From: Leptospira adleri
Lineage (GTDB): Bacteria; Spirochaetota; Leptospiria; Leptospirales; Leptospiraceae
Reading direction: 5' to 3'
Assembly (NCBI RefSeq): GCF_002811985.1
Contig: NZ_NPDU01000050.1
Coordinates: 1 to 33,011 of the forward strand
Length of the DNA stretch: 33,011 nucleotides
The notes beneath the pieces were generated by a model that ran no database searches, had not been told where the DNA came from, and saw only the letters and a list, made by a program, of their open reading frames with translations. The position numbers and the translations under genes were made by a program. Positions 19,420 through 29,666 of the stretch are shown here, one piece after another; the first letter of the stretch is position 1; the number at the start of each line of letters is the position of its first letter.

Positions 19420-21030
19420 ATGTTCCTTGTTAATTTTGAAAACGAAAGAGAAATTAGTTTACCCGAACAATCCTCTCCTCAGAGCCTGTTGGAAATCAGC
19501 TTAGCCAACGGGATTCCTCATACGCACGCTTGCGGAGGAAATGCAAGATGTTCCACATGCCGCGTATTAGTTTTGGAAAATTCTTCCAATTTATCAAAGC
19601 CCGAACAAAAAGAAAAGGATCTGTCGCAAAAAAAAGGCTTTCCGGAGGCGGTTCGACTTGCGTGTCAAGCGAAGGTTCTCGGCGACGTTCGAGTAAGAAG
19701 AATCGTGTTGGACGACGAAGACTACAATCTTACCATTCCCGGCTCAGCGGAAATATCGGGTGAAGAAAAAGAAATCGCGATCCTTTTTAGCGATATTCGG
19801 GACTTCACGAGTTTTTCGGAATCTCATCTTCCATACGACGTAATCCACATTCTCAATCGTTATTTTTACAAGATGGGAGACATCGTTTTAAAACACGGAG
19901 GCAAGATAGACAAATACATCGGCGACGGACTCATGGCGCTTTTCGGAACCGAGGGAGGTTCCCCCGAGGAAGTTTGTATCGGAGCGTTGCGTGCCGCGAA
20001 GGAAATGGAACTCGAACTCTATTCCCTCAACGAATATCTAAAATCCCATTTTCATATCTCCTTTCGGATCGGCGTTGGATTACATTATGGAAATTGCATA
20101 TTAGGACAGTTAGGACATCCGGCTAACATGTCTTTTACGGCGATCGGAGACTCGGTAAACATGGCGAGCAGAATCGAGTCCAAAACAAAAAAGGCGGGCG
20201 CGACCGTTCTTATATCGGAATCGTTTTACGAGCAGGTAAAAGGAAGGGTCCGCAAAGGAAGAATTTTTTCCACAAAACTCAAAGGCAAAACCGGAGATTA
20301 TAAACTCTACGAAATCCAAGAGATTCTAAAAAAGGCGAGCCTCAATATTTGGGAAGAAGCGAGAAATTATCTTCGAAAAATCATTCTCGTTCGGGAAACC
20401 GGAAGCTGGTTAAAACTCGTCTATCACCTCGCTTGTCTTTTCGACGAAAATGAAAACTGGTTGGGTCTCGGCGCCGCCGCAGGATTTCAAGATTTCAGAT
20501 CCCTTCCCGAAAACCAGGACATCCTGACAAATTTGGATCGTCTGATCGAAGCCAAAGAGAACTTCTTTCAAAAAAACGGAACCTCCTATTCTCTCGCCGA
20601 CTATTTGGCGTTAGCCGGCGCCGTCGCGCTCGAAAAATCGGGAGGTCCGCGAATCGCAATAGAGCCGGGCAGAACCGACAAATCATTCGCTTCGGTAAAA
20701 CAGATTCTTCCCTTGGGGATGTTGACCCAAAAAGATCAACTGCCCTGCCTCGGAAAGATGAATCTGAACGTGAAGGACTTGGTCACGATTTCGGGAGCTC
20801 GAACGATCGGATGGCTGGGAGGAGAATCGTTCACGGCAAATCCCTACTATTTCGATAACAGTTACTTCCACGTTCTTTTGAAAGCGGGACTCGAAGGTCC
20901 GCTTTTGATTCCAAACGATCGGGAACTCTTGAAAAACGACGAATCAAGAGCGCTCGTTTTGGAATATGCACTCAATCAAAACAAATTCTTCGAGGATTTT
21001 ACCGCGACTTATCTGCGACTGACCGCTTAA
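19420..21030 (+). CDS. Ferredoxin - class III adenylate cyclase - class I peroxidase-like fusion
   Basis: From the ATG at 19420 (GGAAGG about 5 nt upstream) the product is 536 residues, soluble. Domain 1 (1-100) is a 2Fe-2S ferredoxin with Cys38, Cys44, Cys47 ([10 protein letters not shown]) and Cys82. Domain 2 (about 116-300) is a class III cyclase with metal Asp125 (FSDIRDF) and Asp169 (YIGDG), Lys165 and Thr240 at the base-selecting sites (pointing to ATP), and Asn247 and Arg251 in VNMASR. Domain 3 (about 328-536) follows the ascorbate peroxidase/cytochrome c peroxidase pattern: WLKLVYH (330-336), [20 protein letters not shown] (391-410), [18 protein letters not shown] (453-464), FDNSYF (478-483), [10 protein letters not shown] and [12 protein letters not shown]. 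The distal His336 is kept, but the proximal His is Arg461. It likely makes cAMP under redox or peroxide control (inference). It may be transcribed from the TTGACA promoter upstream. Confidence 0.9.
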   Translation: MFLVNFENEREISLPEQSSPQSLLEISLANGIPHTHACGGNARCSTCRVLVLENSSNLSKPEQKEKDLSQKKGFPEAVRLACQAKVLGDVRVRRIVLDDEDYNLTIPGSAEISGEEKEIAILFSDIRDFTSFSESHLPYDVIHILNRYFYKMGDIVLKHGGKIDKYIGDGLMALFGTEGGSPEEVCIGALRAAKEMELELYSLNEYLKSHFHISFRIGVGLHYGNCILGQLGHPANMSFTAIGDSVNMASRIESKTKKAGATVLISESFYEQVKGRVRKGRIFSTKLKGKTGDYKLYEIQEILKKASLNIWEEARNYLRKIILVRETGSWLKLVYHLACLFDENENWLGLGAAAGFQDFRSLPENQDILTNLDRLIEAKENFFQKNGTSYSLADYLALAGAVALEKSGGPRIAIEPGRTDKSFASVKQILPLGMLTQKDQLPCLGKMNLNVKDLVTISGARTIGWLGGESFTANPYYFDNSYFHVLLKAGLEGPLLIPNDRELLKNDESRALVLEYALNQNKFFEDFTATYLRLTA

Positions 21031-21133
21031 TCTCTTTTTATGAAATTTTTTTCTTGAACGAATCGGATTCTTCTCTAACTTGATCGATCGACACTTTTCC
21101 GTTCTGAATGGAATAGAATTTTAGGAGATAGAA

Positions 21134-22093
21134 ATGCAGAATGAAAATCAGAAATTCTCGACCGACGCAAAGGGGGAAGATCTTTTCTTAATCTATCTAA
21201 AGAACATATTTTTCACCTTCATCACGCTCGGCGTATATTATTTTTGGGCGAAGGTGAATACGCAAAAGTTCGTTCACAGACACGTTCTTTTTCAAAATCA
21301 GAGATTCGATTATCACGGAACCGGGAAAGAGAATTTTATCGGATTTATAAAAGGGTTGGGGCTAATTCTTTTAGGAGCGATTCTCGCCGGCGGAATTTTT
21401 TACATCGCGTCCTTGATCGGAATATGGGCGAAAGTGATCGTTACGATCGGACTCTATCTTGGATTCTTATGCATCGTGCCGTACGTCGTTATCGGTTCCA
21501 AAAGATATTTTCTGAGCAGAACTTCGTTTAACAATATTCGATTTCGATTCAGTGGAAGAGTAAAAGAATTGATTGGAGTCTTTATTCCCGGGGCGCTGTT
21601 ATCGATCGTCACGTTGGGGATTTATTCCGCGTGGTTTGTCAATCGTCTGGAAAAATTTTATATCGAAAAAACCCATCTGGGAAACGCCGACTTTCAATAC
21701 GAAGGAAACGGAAACGAATTGTTCTTTATTTATCTCAAAGGAATTCTATTTACTCCCTTTACAGCGGGAATCTATTTCTTCTGGTTTCACGCAAATCTTC
21801 ATAACTATTTCTGGAATCACACAAAGTTTCAAGGAACCGCTTTTCGCTCCGAACTCAAAGGTGGGACCGTATTTTTAAACGCGTTCATTTCGATATTACT
21901 TGTTTTTTTCACACTCGGTATCGGAGTTCCTTGGGCTTATCTTAGGGGTTTAAGAATTTTACTCGATTCCTTGTCTTTAGAAGCCGCACCCGATCTTTCC
22001 TTGATTCGAAGCGTGAAGGATCCGAACGCGAGCGCTTTAGCCGACGGAATTTCGGAAGCGAGCGAGGCGATCGGAAGTATTTTCGGCAATTAA
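21134..22093 (+). CDS. DUF898 (YjgN-family) integral membrane protein
   Basis: A 319-residue polytopic membrane protein of the DUF898/YjgN family. It has an internal repeat: GEDLFLIYLKNIFFTFITLG with YYFWAKVNTQKF near the N-terminus is echoed by NELFFIYLKGILFTPFTAG with IYFFWFHANLHNYF in the second half, each followed by an H-x-x-F-Q-x-x-x-F/R segment. About six to eight hydrophobic stretches are visible. The last ~45 residues are polar and probably cytosolic. The start is supported by AGGAGAT 4 nt before the ATG. Function is unknown. It is followed after 5 bp by an M48 peptidase gene, so the two proteins are probably made together and may act together at the membrane. Confidence 0.9.
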   Translation: MQNENQKFSTDAKGEDLFLIYLKNIFFTFITLGVYYFWAKVNTQKFVHRHVLFQNQRFDYHGTGKENFIGFIKGLGLILLGAILAGGIFYIASLIGIWAKVIVTIGLYLGFLCIVPYVVIGSKRYFLSRTSFNNIRFRFSGRVKELIGVFIPGALLSIVTLGIYSAWFVNRLEKFYIEKTHLGNADFQYEGNGNELFFIYLKGILFTPFTAGIYFFWFHANLHNYFWNHTKFQGTAFRSELKGGTVFLNAFISILLVFFTLGIGVPWAYLRGLRILLDSLSLEAAPDLSLIRSVKDPNASALADGISEASEAIGSIFGN

Positions 22094-22098
22094 GAAAA

Positions 22099-23259
22099 AT
22101 GCCGGATCGTTACTACGACGGAAAATCCGCCGTTCCGGTCTCGGGAAATCTGATTTCCAGAGAGACCGGACTCGTCTTCGAATCAACGGATTCGACTTCT
22201 GAAATATTCCATTTTTCTTATAAACAGATTCTCTCCTTGGAAAAACTGGGGAACGAATACAGACTTGAGCTAAAAAGCGGCGAAGACGCCGGAGCCGATC
22301 TGATTCTTACGTTCGAGTCCAAGGACAAAGCAGCACAAATCAAAAGGAACAGAAATAAGACCTTCGGCGACGGACTCGGGGGTCTTTTATCCAAATTCTT
22401 ACAACTTCCGAACTTATATCAGATTTTGATCGCTGGATTTTTGGCGTTCGGAATCGGCTTTCTGATTTTTACAAAAGTCGATCAACTCTACGTTTTTGTT
22501 CCGGAAACCGCGGATAAGTCCTTGGGGAATCTGATTGGCGATCGTTTCGAAGCCAACTATTCCGAGTGCAAAAATCGAAAGCTGAAATACGGCCTCGAAA
22601 AAATAACAAGGACGATTCTTCCCAAAAAAAGAAAGGGCCAGTATGAAATTAAAATATTAAGAAGCGACGATATCAACGCCTTCGCTCTTCCCGGGGGAAA
22701 AATTTATATTCTTTCCGGTTTGATTCAGGAATCGGAAACTCCGGAGGAAATCGCCGCGATCCTCGCTCACGAAATTTCACACGTGGAGAGAAGACATGGC
22801 ATCCGCCAAGTGATCCGTCTTTTGGGAATTTCCATCGTGATCAAACTTGCGATCGGCCTCGGGTTTGACGATATAGGTTCTCTCGAAACAATAACCGAAA
22901 TCGTGAATACTCTCGCGATTCTAAGATATTCCAGAGAGTTCGAGGAAGAAGCGGATCAAAACGCTTTTGAGATTCTTAAAAAATCGGGAGTGGGTTTGAA
23001 AGGGTTCATCGATTTTTTCGAGAGAGAAGAGGCCAAACTTGTCTCCGATAAAAAAGACCGGGATAAAAAACATTCCAAAGAGGAGGAAAAGAAGAATTGG
23101 GATCCGGCTGAAATCTTAGATTGGTTGAGCACACATCCGGATAATAAGGACAGAATTCAAAAGGCGAAGGATTTTTCCAAAGGAATCAAAACCCAAAGAC
23201 GGGAAATTCAATTGGAAGATTGGAAGACGATCCGCGAAAGTTGTTCAGATTCTATTTAA
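22099..23259 (+). CDS. M48 family membrane-anchored metallopeptidase
   Basis: A 386-residue protein with an N-terminal ~100-residue soluble region (beta-rich, with YKQILSLEKLGNEYRLEL), a single membrane segment (about 107-127) and an M48 peptidase domain. Zinc ligands are the two His of HEISH (224-228) and Glu282 of the EEEAD motif (282-286). ALPGGKIYILSGLI (196-209) is the typical M48 segment preceding the HExxH helix. DWLSTHPDNKDRIQKA near the C-terminus is the standard family ending. M48 peptidases of this type (relatives of BepA, LoiP and HtpX) act in envelope protein quality control. It is translationally close to the DUF898 gene (5-bp gap). Its 3' end overlaps the small convergent gene by 8 bp. 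Confidence 0.92.
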   Translation: MPDRYYDGKSAVPVSGNLISRETGLVFESTDSTSEIFHFSYKQILSLEKLGNEYRLELKSGEDAGADLILTFESKDKAAQIKRNRNKTFGDGLGGLLSKFLQLPNLYQILIAGFLAFGIGFLIFTKVDQLYVFVPETADKSLGNLIGDRFEANYSECKNRKLKYGLEKITRTILPKKRKGQYEIKILRSDDINAFALPGGKIYILSGLIQESETPEEIAAILAHEISHVERRHGIRQVIRLLGISIVIKLAIGLGFDDIGSLETITEIVNTLAILRYSREFEEEADQNAFEILKKSGVGLKGFIDFFEREEAKLVSDKKDRDKKHSKEEEKKNWDPAEILDWLSTHPDNKDRIQKAKDFSKGIKTQRREIQLEDWKTIRESCSDSI

Positions 23260-23422
23260 CTTCGTCCAGAGGAAAAAGTTCCTTTACTGTGTTGCCTAAC
23301 GCGCGATCGAAACTTTCGAACGAGTTTAGAATTTCCTGCAGTAAAGCCTCTCCGTTTTTCAGATCGTAAGAGGTGAGCGGTTTTGCTTCTATAAGTTCTT
23401 GTTCTAACTGCATATCTTTCAT
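23252..23422 (-). CDS. Small 56-residue acidic protein, unknown function
   Basis: A minus-strand frame of 57 codons starts at ATG 23422 (a second ATG at 23413) and ends TAG at 23252, overlapping the end of the M48 gene by 8 bp. The product begins MKDMQLEQELIEAKPLTSYD and continues with an amphipathic helix (EALLQEILNSFESFDRAL) ending LFPLDEVK. It is acidic and helix-rich, with the residue bias of a genuine protein. The ribosome site is weak (GGTAAG about 4 nt upstream). It is divergent from hisC. No family is recognised. A small cytosolic, Leptospira-specific protein is likely. Confidence 0.6.
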   Translation of the reverse strand: MKDMQLEQELIEAKPLTSYDLKNGEALLQEILNSFESFDRALGNTVKELFPLDEVK

Positions 23423-23574
23423 TTTCTTACCGGAGTCTTTTTTAGGATTACGTAAAGATTAGAGGGAAAAAACCGATAAAACCAACGGATCAAATTCTTT
23501 TTTTCGAGGATCCGATCGGAAATTATTCTTAAATCGATTCCCAAATTTTTTTGCAATCAAAAGTATGGGAGAAG

Positions 23575-24678
23575 ATGGTCCAGTTTCAACCGATACTCAA
23601 TTCTCTCAAAAGCTACGAAGCGGGAAAGCCGATCGAACTTGTGGTCCGCGAATACGGAATCGATCCGAAAGACGTGATCAAACTTGGTTCGAATGAAAAT
23701 CCTTTCGGTTGTTCGGACGAGGTTATCAGAGCGGTTCAAAACTTCGCTCCCAAGATGTCCTATTATCCGGACGATTCTTATCTCGATTTGAAAGAAGCGC
23801 TCGCGCAAAAGTTCGACGTAACTCCCGATCGAATTATTCCCGGCAACGGGAGCGATCAGGTTTTGGACTTTGCATGCAGATGCGTTTTGACTCAGGGAGA
23901 TTCGGTCCTAATCAATCGGATCACGTTCGCTATGTATCGGATCTACGCGCTTCAATGCGGGGCCAAAGTTCATTCTACGGAAACGGTTCCTCACGACCTT
24001 GACGCTTTTTTAGATCTCGCAAAGGTCGTGAAGCCTAAAATTCTATTTTTATGCACCCCGTCCAATCCGGTCGGAGACGCACTTTCAAAATCGGAAGTCT
24101 ACGAATTTTTACGAAAACTTTCACCCGATACGTTAGTCGTTATTGACGCGGCTTATATGGAATTCGGAAAACGGAAGGATCCGGACAAATTCATTCCGGC
24201 CAAGGAAGTAACCGATCTTTTTCCTAACGTGTTTTATACGGGAACCTTCTCCAAGGTTTACGGTCTCGGCGGCATGAGGATCGGCTACGGAATCGGCAAC
24301 AAAGAGTTGATCGATAATATCTACAAGATGCGTCCTCCTTTTAGCGTGACAAATCTTTCCGCGCTCGCTGCAACGGAAGCCCTGAAAAACGAAGATCACG
24401 TAGAAAATTATCTCAAGAGCAACTTAGAAGAATTAAGACGTTATGAGAAATTCGCGGCCGATGAAAGCATCGAGTTCATAGATTCTTACGCAAACTTCAT
24501 TACGTTTTTTGCAAGGAAGCACGGAAGAACTGCGACTACGATCGCACAATCTCTTTTAAAAAAAGGAATCATTCTTCGGGATTTGAAGAGTTACGAATTG
24601 AACGCGATTCGAATCACGATCGGAAGACCGGAACAAAACGACAGAGTTTTGGAATCCCTGACAGAGGAATTCGTTTAG
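23575..24678 (+). CDS. hisC: Histidinol-phosphate aminotransferase
   Basis: From the ATG at 23575 the enzyme is 367 residues. A TTG at 23551 is a possible earlier start, but the ATG is directly preceded by GGGAGAAG and matches the usual N-terminus of the family ([16 protein letters not shown]). It is a fold-type I PLP aminotransferase converting imidazole-acetol phosphate and glutamate to histidinol phosphate. Visible features are [10 protein letters not shown] (36-45), CTPSNPVG with Asn164, VIDAAYMEF with Asp191 and Tyr194, [17 protein letters not shown] with the Schiff-base Lys227, and [13 protein letters not shown] near the C-terminus with the carboxylate-binding Arg. No other his genes are adjacent. 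Aromatic aminotransferase activity is possible in this family and cannot be excluded. Confidence 0.92.
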   Translation: MVQFQPILNSLKSYEAGKPIELVVREYGIDPKDVIKLGSNENPFGCSDEVIRAVQNFAPKMSYYPDDSYLDLKEALAQKFDVTPDRIIPGNGSDQVLDFACRCVLTQGDSVLINRITFAMYRIYALQCGAKVHSTETVPHDLDAFLDLAKVVKPKILFLCTPSNPVGDALSKSEVYEFLRKLSPDTLVVIDAAYMEFGKRKDPDKFIPAKEVTDLFPNVFYTGTFSKVYGLGGMRIGYGIGNKELIDNIYKMRPPFSVTNLSALAATEALKNEDHVENYLKSNLEELRRYEKFAADESIEFIDSYANFITFFARKHGRTATTIAQSLLKKGIILRDLKSYELNAIRITIGRPEQNDRVLESLTEEFV

Positions 24679-24689
24679 TCTTTAAAGCT

Positions 24690-24876
24690 GTCCGTCGGAA
24701 CTCCGACAAGCACTTCCGTGAAAATTGCGCGCCCCGCCCTAATCTTGGGTGGAGGGGTGATGAGCGACTCATATGAGTTTCGGTGGCGGAAGACACCGGG
24801 AGACTTTTCTTTATCACAAAAACCTTATCTTCGCAAGTAAAAACTCCCCTCCCCTCGTCCGTCGGAACTCCGACAA
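24690..24876. repeat. Interspersed intergenic repeat, copy B, bounded by 20-bp direct repeats
   Basis: The element starts and ends with the same 20-bp sequence, containing GTCGGAACTCCGAC (24690-24709 and 24857-24876), itself an inverted repeat of GTCGGA and TCCGAC. Between them is the core shared with copy A. The core hairpin is CCGCCC (24734-24739) with GGGTGG (24747-24752); compared with copy A one A-U pair becomes G-U, so pairing is kept. Copy B has about 21 extra bp containing the perfect palindrome ACTCATATGAGT (24767-24778). It lies just after hisC. Confidence 0.75.
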
Positions 24877-24951
24877 AAAGATACGAGGAACGACTTGAAA
24901 AAAGGACGCAACGGATTTGTAATCGAAACGCAATTCTCGCGGCAAAAAAAG

Positions 24952-24993
24952 GGTTTAGTATTTTCTTAAAACACACGAAACGAATACTAAACC
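24952..24993. promoter_or_regulatory. 11-bp inverted repeat upstream of the 56-residue gene
   Basis: GGTTTAGTATT (24952-24962) and AATACTAAACC (24983-24993) are exact reverse complements separated by 20 bp. The element ends 30 bp before the start codon at 25024. It could be an operator for a dimeric repressor, or a hairpin in the 5' leader that controls translation. There is no T-run, so termination is unlikely. Confidence 0.5.
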
Positions 24994-25023
24994 TGAGAGG
25001 TCCCATCCTCGAAAGGAGGAAAA

Positions 25024-25194
25024 ATGTTCCACTCTGAAGCAAAACAAAAACAAGCGAACTCCGCGATCAAAAGAAGTTCTTCGTCTCGGAATAATGAATT
25101 CCAAACTCAAAAAAACGAAAAAGAGACTAAAGACAACTTTTTAGAAACCGCAAGCAAACAATTTAGAATCCGCCCCGAACTCTACGATAAATAA
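25024..25194 (+). CDS. Small 56-residue polar protein, unknown function
   Basis: The frame from ATG 25024 to TAA 25192-25194 encodes a 56-residue, highly hydrophilic protein. It starts MFHSEAKQKQANSAIKRSSS and is rich in Lys, Gln, Ser and Asn, ending with an ordered-looking tail FRIRPELYDK. It has the strongest ribosome site in the window (AAAGGAGG, 4 nt before the ATG), which argues strongly that it is translated. It has no Cys or hydrophobic segment and is probably intrinsically disordered and cytosolic. Its stop directly abuts the stop of the convergent rarA gene. An 11-bp inverted repeat lies upstream. No family is recognised. Confidence 0.7.
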   Translation: MFHSEAKQKQANSAIKRSSSSRNNEFQTQKNEKETKDNFLETASKQFRIRPELYDK

Positions 25195-26462
<1,268 letters not shown>

Positions 26463-26466
<4 letters not shown>

Positions 26467-26690
26467 ACGGATTCCAGTTCGTTTCGGATTTTACGAAGAC
26501 AGGTTCGGATCGTGGCGTTACAAACGTCGCAAGCGCTGTGGCAACAAACCAGAGATTGCTCCCTGATATTTCCCTGAAGAATATTTTCGATCAACGCGGA
26601 AATTCGGATCGGAAGATCGAATAGATCCAAGTTTTCACGGATGACTTCCTCTCTCGTTTTAGGAAATAAATTGGGTTGATTGGTTTCCAA
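26463..26690 (-). CDS. Small Cys-rich protein coupled to rarA
   Basis: A 75-residue protein starting [20 protein letters not shown], mostly helical, with a cysteine cluster [16 protein letters not shown] in the C-terminal half. The five Cys and one His could bind a metal ion (zinc or Fe-S) or form disulfides; the spacing does not match a motif I can name. Its stop overlaps the TTG start of rarA, so translation of rarA probably depends on it, and a role in the same process is possible. That is inference from coupling only. No family is recognised. Confidence 0.75.
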
Positions 26691-26751
26691 GAATTCGACC
26701 TTGATTGCAAAAGATTCTACTTAAATAAGACTGTAGCGGATCGCAGCTTGT

Positions 26752-27372
26752 TTACATTCCGCCCCCGACCCAACCGAATTGAATCAGATAATAGAATACT
26801 ATAAACCGGGGAATTCGAAAAAGACAACCCTGAAAAAACAAAAGATATCTCATTTTCATCGCTCCAGCGGCGAGAGAAACCCAGGAATACGGAAGCGGAG
26901 TCAGAGCCGCTAATACAACGGCCCAAAATCCGTAACGATGCAAATAGTGTTCGAGTTTTTGCTCGTGTTTTTTCACAAAACTTGCGACGCCTTCTATTTT
27001 CGGTAAAAGAATTCTTCCAGTAAGATAAGAGATCGAACCGCCGATCAGACTTCCAATCGAAGCGGAAACGATGACCAGAATGGAGTTCAGTTTTCCCGCG
27101 ACCGCGATCATCAAAAATACGTCCGGCGGAATAAACACGTGCAAAGAATCCGCGAGAAGAATTCCGATCCCAACTCCGAAAACGCCCGTGACCTCGATGA
27201 ACTTTTGCGAAACGTTCAAGACGGGCTCCGGAAAAACCCTCGCAAGAAAAACCACTCCTAAGACGAGGATCACGATTCCGACTAACGTTTGGCGGAATAA
27301 TTTACGAACTACACGATCCGGTTCTTTGCCCGGAACTTCTTCATTTTCTGTGGAACATTCTTTCGAGGTCAT
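26752..27372 (-). CDS. DedA/VTT-family (SNARE-associated) membrane protein
   Basis: A 206-residue membrane protein with a charged N-terminus (1-28), a membrane helix at about 29-47, and a VTT/DedA domain. Typical features are [16 protein letters not shown] (81-96), [14 protein letters not shown] (107-120), then [20 protein letters not shown], then the reentrant [16 protein letters not shown] and a final helix [19 protein letters not shown] proteins are linked to lipid scrambling or undecaprenyl-phosphate recycling; this member's substrate is unknown. The start at 27372 overlaps the end of mutL by 32 bp. No later in-frame ATG would leave the first helix intact, so coupled translation with mutL is likely. 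Confidence 0.88.
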   Translation of the reverse strand: MTSKECSTENEEVPGKEPDRVVRKLFRQTLVGIVILVLGVVFLARVFPEPVLNVSQKFIEVTGVFGVGIGILLADSLHVFIPPDVFLMIAVAGKLNSILVIVSASIGSLIGGSISYLTGRILLPKIEGVASFVKKHEQKLEHYLHRYGFWAVVLAALTPLPYSWVSLAAGAMKMRYLLFFQGCLFRIPRFIVFYYLIQFGWVGGGM

Positions 27373-29131
27373 CTCTGCTCAACTTAACTAAGGTAGGTCG
27401 TCCGTGGGGACAACGGGAAGGATTTTCGCAATAACTCAATCTGTTCAAAATTTCCGCAAGAATCGGATCGGAAAGATGATCCCCTTTTTTGATAGCGGAT
27501 CTACACGCCACACATTTAGCCATAAGATCGTATAACTCAGGTTCGCTGGATTCCTTTCCTTCGGTTCTGTTTAAAAAATCGAGAATGATTTCCTTTTCCT
27601 GACCCGGCTCCATATACGCGGGAATTTCCCGAAGGACGACGCTGTCATCTCCGAGCGCATCCAGGAATATTCCGACTTCTTCATATTCTTTTCTTCGGTT
27701 TAAAATTTCTTCCTGTTCCTGTTTCGAGACGTCGATCCGAATCGGAGTCAGAAGAGGTTGAATTCCGTAATTTTTCTTTTCGAGTTTTCTCAAAACCTCT
27801 TCGTAACGAATCCGTTCGTGCGCCGTGTGCTGATCGATGATATAAAAACCGTCTTCCGCTTCCGCGAGAATAAACGTCTCGAACAAAACGCCGAAATGTT
27901 TTTTCGGAATAAAGGAAGAATGTTTTACTACGTTATCCGTCAGCGCGTTCAAAGACGCGCCTGGTCCCATTCGATCCAGATCGAAACCTTCCTGACGAGG
28001 AACTTCGGCAAAAAGTTCTCTGCTCAAAAGAGGACTTTGTCCGTTTCCGACCGGAGAATGCGCTTGATAAAGAGAACTGCTTTTGAACGTATCCGGAGTC
28101 GGTCTTAAAAGACGTTTTTTCAACTCCAAAAAACTGACCGGAGTGCTCGAACGAAGTTCCTTTTGAATGAGCGTTAGGAAGAATCCGTTAAATCCTTCTT
28201 CGTCCAAAAATCGAATTTCCTTCTTCGCCGGATGAACGTTGACGTCGACTCTCGAAGGATCGATTTCGAAAAATAAGAAACAATACGGATGACCGTTCGG
28301 TGGAAGAAGTTCGTCGTAGGCTTTTTTTAAGAGAACGGAACTGTATTTGATTTCGATCGGCCGCCCGTTGATAAAGATAAACTGACCGGTTCGATTGGAT
28401 TTATAAAAATCAGGATCGCTGATATAACCGAAAGCCTTGATTCCGCCCCGCTCTAAACTCACTTCCAAAAGATGATCTCGGAAATTTTCGCCGAAAAGAT
28501 CTATGATTCTGTCTTTTTTATTTTCTCTTGCGGGGAGAACGTAAACTTCCTTTCCATCCTGAAACAAACGAAAACGGATGTCTTCTCTCGCCAAGGCCTG
28601 CGTGGTCACCCGATCCCGAATCTTTTTATCTTCGGAACGGATCGACTTTAGAAATTTTCTTCGAACCGGAGTGTTGAAGAATAATTCTTCCACGAGAATT
28701 TTTGTTCCCGTAAATCCCGGAATCTCCTCTTTTTCGGAAATTCTACCGCCTACGGATTGAATCTTCCAAGCGGTTTTTTGATCCCTGGTCCCGCTTTCCA
28801 ACGTTAGGCGGGACACGGACGCGATGGAAGCAAGAGCCTCTCCGCGAAATCCGTAACTCAAAACGTGCTCCAAATCTCCGTAGTCCCTGATCTTACTCGT
28901 TGCGTGTCTTTTTAGAGCAGGTTCCAAATCTTCCGGATCGATTCCGGAACCGTTATCCGTAATTCTTAAAACGGAAAGACCTCCGTCTTTGGATTCGACG
29001 TCGATCTGCGTCGCTCCCGCATCCATGGAATTTTCGATCAGTTCTTTGACTACGGAATGCGCGGACTCGATGACCTCGCCCGCTGCGATTTGATTGATGA
29101 GTTCGGGGCTGAGTTCCCTGATTTTTCCCAT
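27341..29131 (-). CDS. mutL: DNA mismatch repair protein MutL
   Basis: From the ATG at 29131 ([10 protein letters not shown]) MutL is 596 residues. The frame is open for 50 more codons upstream (to 29281), but that extension lacks MutL similarity and the family normally starts here. The GHKL ATPase domain has [20 protein letters not shown] with Glu30, then [14 protein letters not shown] (59-65), GFRGEAL (94-100) and [11 protein letters not shown]. The C-terminal domain carries the endonuclease motif [12 protein letters not shown] (433-444), the DQHA(x)2E(x)4E motif with Thr for Ala, and [10 protein letters not shown] with PHGRPT. This is therefore an endonuclease-type MutL, as in organisms without MutH. 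MutS is not in the window. Confidence 0.95.
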   Translation of the reverse strand: MGKIRELSPELINQIAAGEVIESAHSVVKELIENSMDAGATQIDVESKDGGLSVLRITDNGSGIDPEDLEPALKRHATSKIRDYGDLEHVLSYGFRGEALASIASVSRLTLESGTRDQKTAWKIQSVGGRISEKEEIPGFTGTKILVEELFFNTPVRRKFLKSIRSEDKKIRDRVTTQALAREDIRFRLFQDGKEVYVLPARENKKDRIIDLFGENFRDHLLEVSLERGGIKAFGYISDPDFYKSNRTGQFIFINGRPIEIKYSSVLLKKAYDELLPPNGHPYCFLFFEIDPSRVDVNVHPAKKEIRFLDEEGFNGFFLTLIQKELRSSTPVSFLELKKRLLRPTPDTFKSSSLYQAHSPVGNGQSPLLSRELFAEVPRQEGFDLDRMGPGASLNALTDNVVKHSSFIPKKHFGVLFETFILAEAEDGFYIIDQHTAHERIRYEEVLRKLEKKNYGIQPLLTPIRIDVSKQEQEEILNRRKEYEEVGIFLDALGDDSVVLREIPAYMEPGQEKEIILDFLNRTEGKESSEPELYDLMAKCVACRSAIKKGDHLSDPILAEILNRLSYCENPSRCPHGRPTLVKLSRDDLERMFHRK

Positions 29132-29666
29132 GGACTTCGTTCCAGTCTCGAAAGACAAAGCGCCGGTGTCAAGGACGGGAACCGGAGAATTCCATATTTT
29201 TCCGACAATCAGGTCTGGAAAAAACAGATCTTCCTTTCTTTTCGGCAAAAGAACTTTCGTTAGAAATTCTACAGAGTTCAAAAAGAATTTCAGGATTCTA
29301 AATACTCAAATTACCATTTGAGAAAAAAAAATTGCACAAACATCTTGATCCGTAAAAACAATCAATGGGCAGTCCGTTCTTATTATAACATTCTCAATTT
29401 TATTTAGATATATTATATAATTCAGATATACTATTTTTCATAAATTCCTTGTAACGAATACAGATTCATTTTCTTCTCTCGTAAGGATTGCTTTTCCATC
29501 AACGTCCATTCCATAAAGAGAAGATTTCAAAATTCTTTCGTTCGATCTTTTCATTTTTAAGAATCAACGACTGAAATCTTAGATTTCGTGTTCATACCAA
29601 AGGGGAATTTCTTTTGATATGAGAACGGTGAGAATAGAAAGGCTGAGGAATTATTAAATTAACAAA
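29132..29666. other. Intergenic region upstream of mutL and the diguanylate cyclases
   Basis: This 535-bp region separates divergent genes: mutL on the minus strand and the PAS-GGDEF array on the plus strand. It becomes very AT-rich at 29380-29450 (stretches such as TTTAGATATATTATATAA), which suits promoters. I see no convincing operator, repeat or terminator. Confidence 0.5.

Noticed and set aside
24690..24876. CRISPR-like direct repeats
   Set aside because: Only two 20-bp repeats with a 147-bp interval and no cas genes; they are the ends of a dispersed repeat element.
29132..29281. 50-codon N-terminal extension of MutL
   Set aside because: MutL proteins start close to the sequence at 29131, and the extension has no family similarity.
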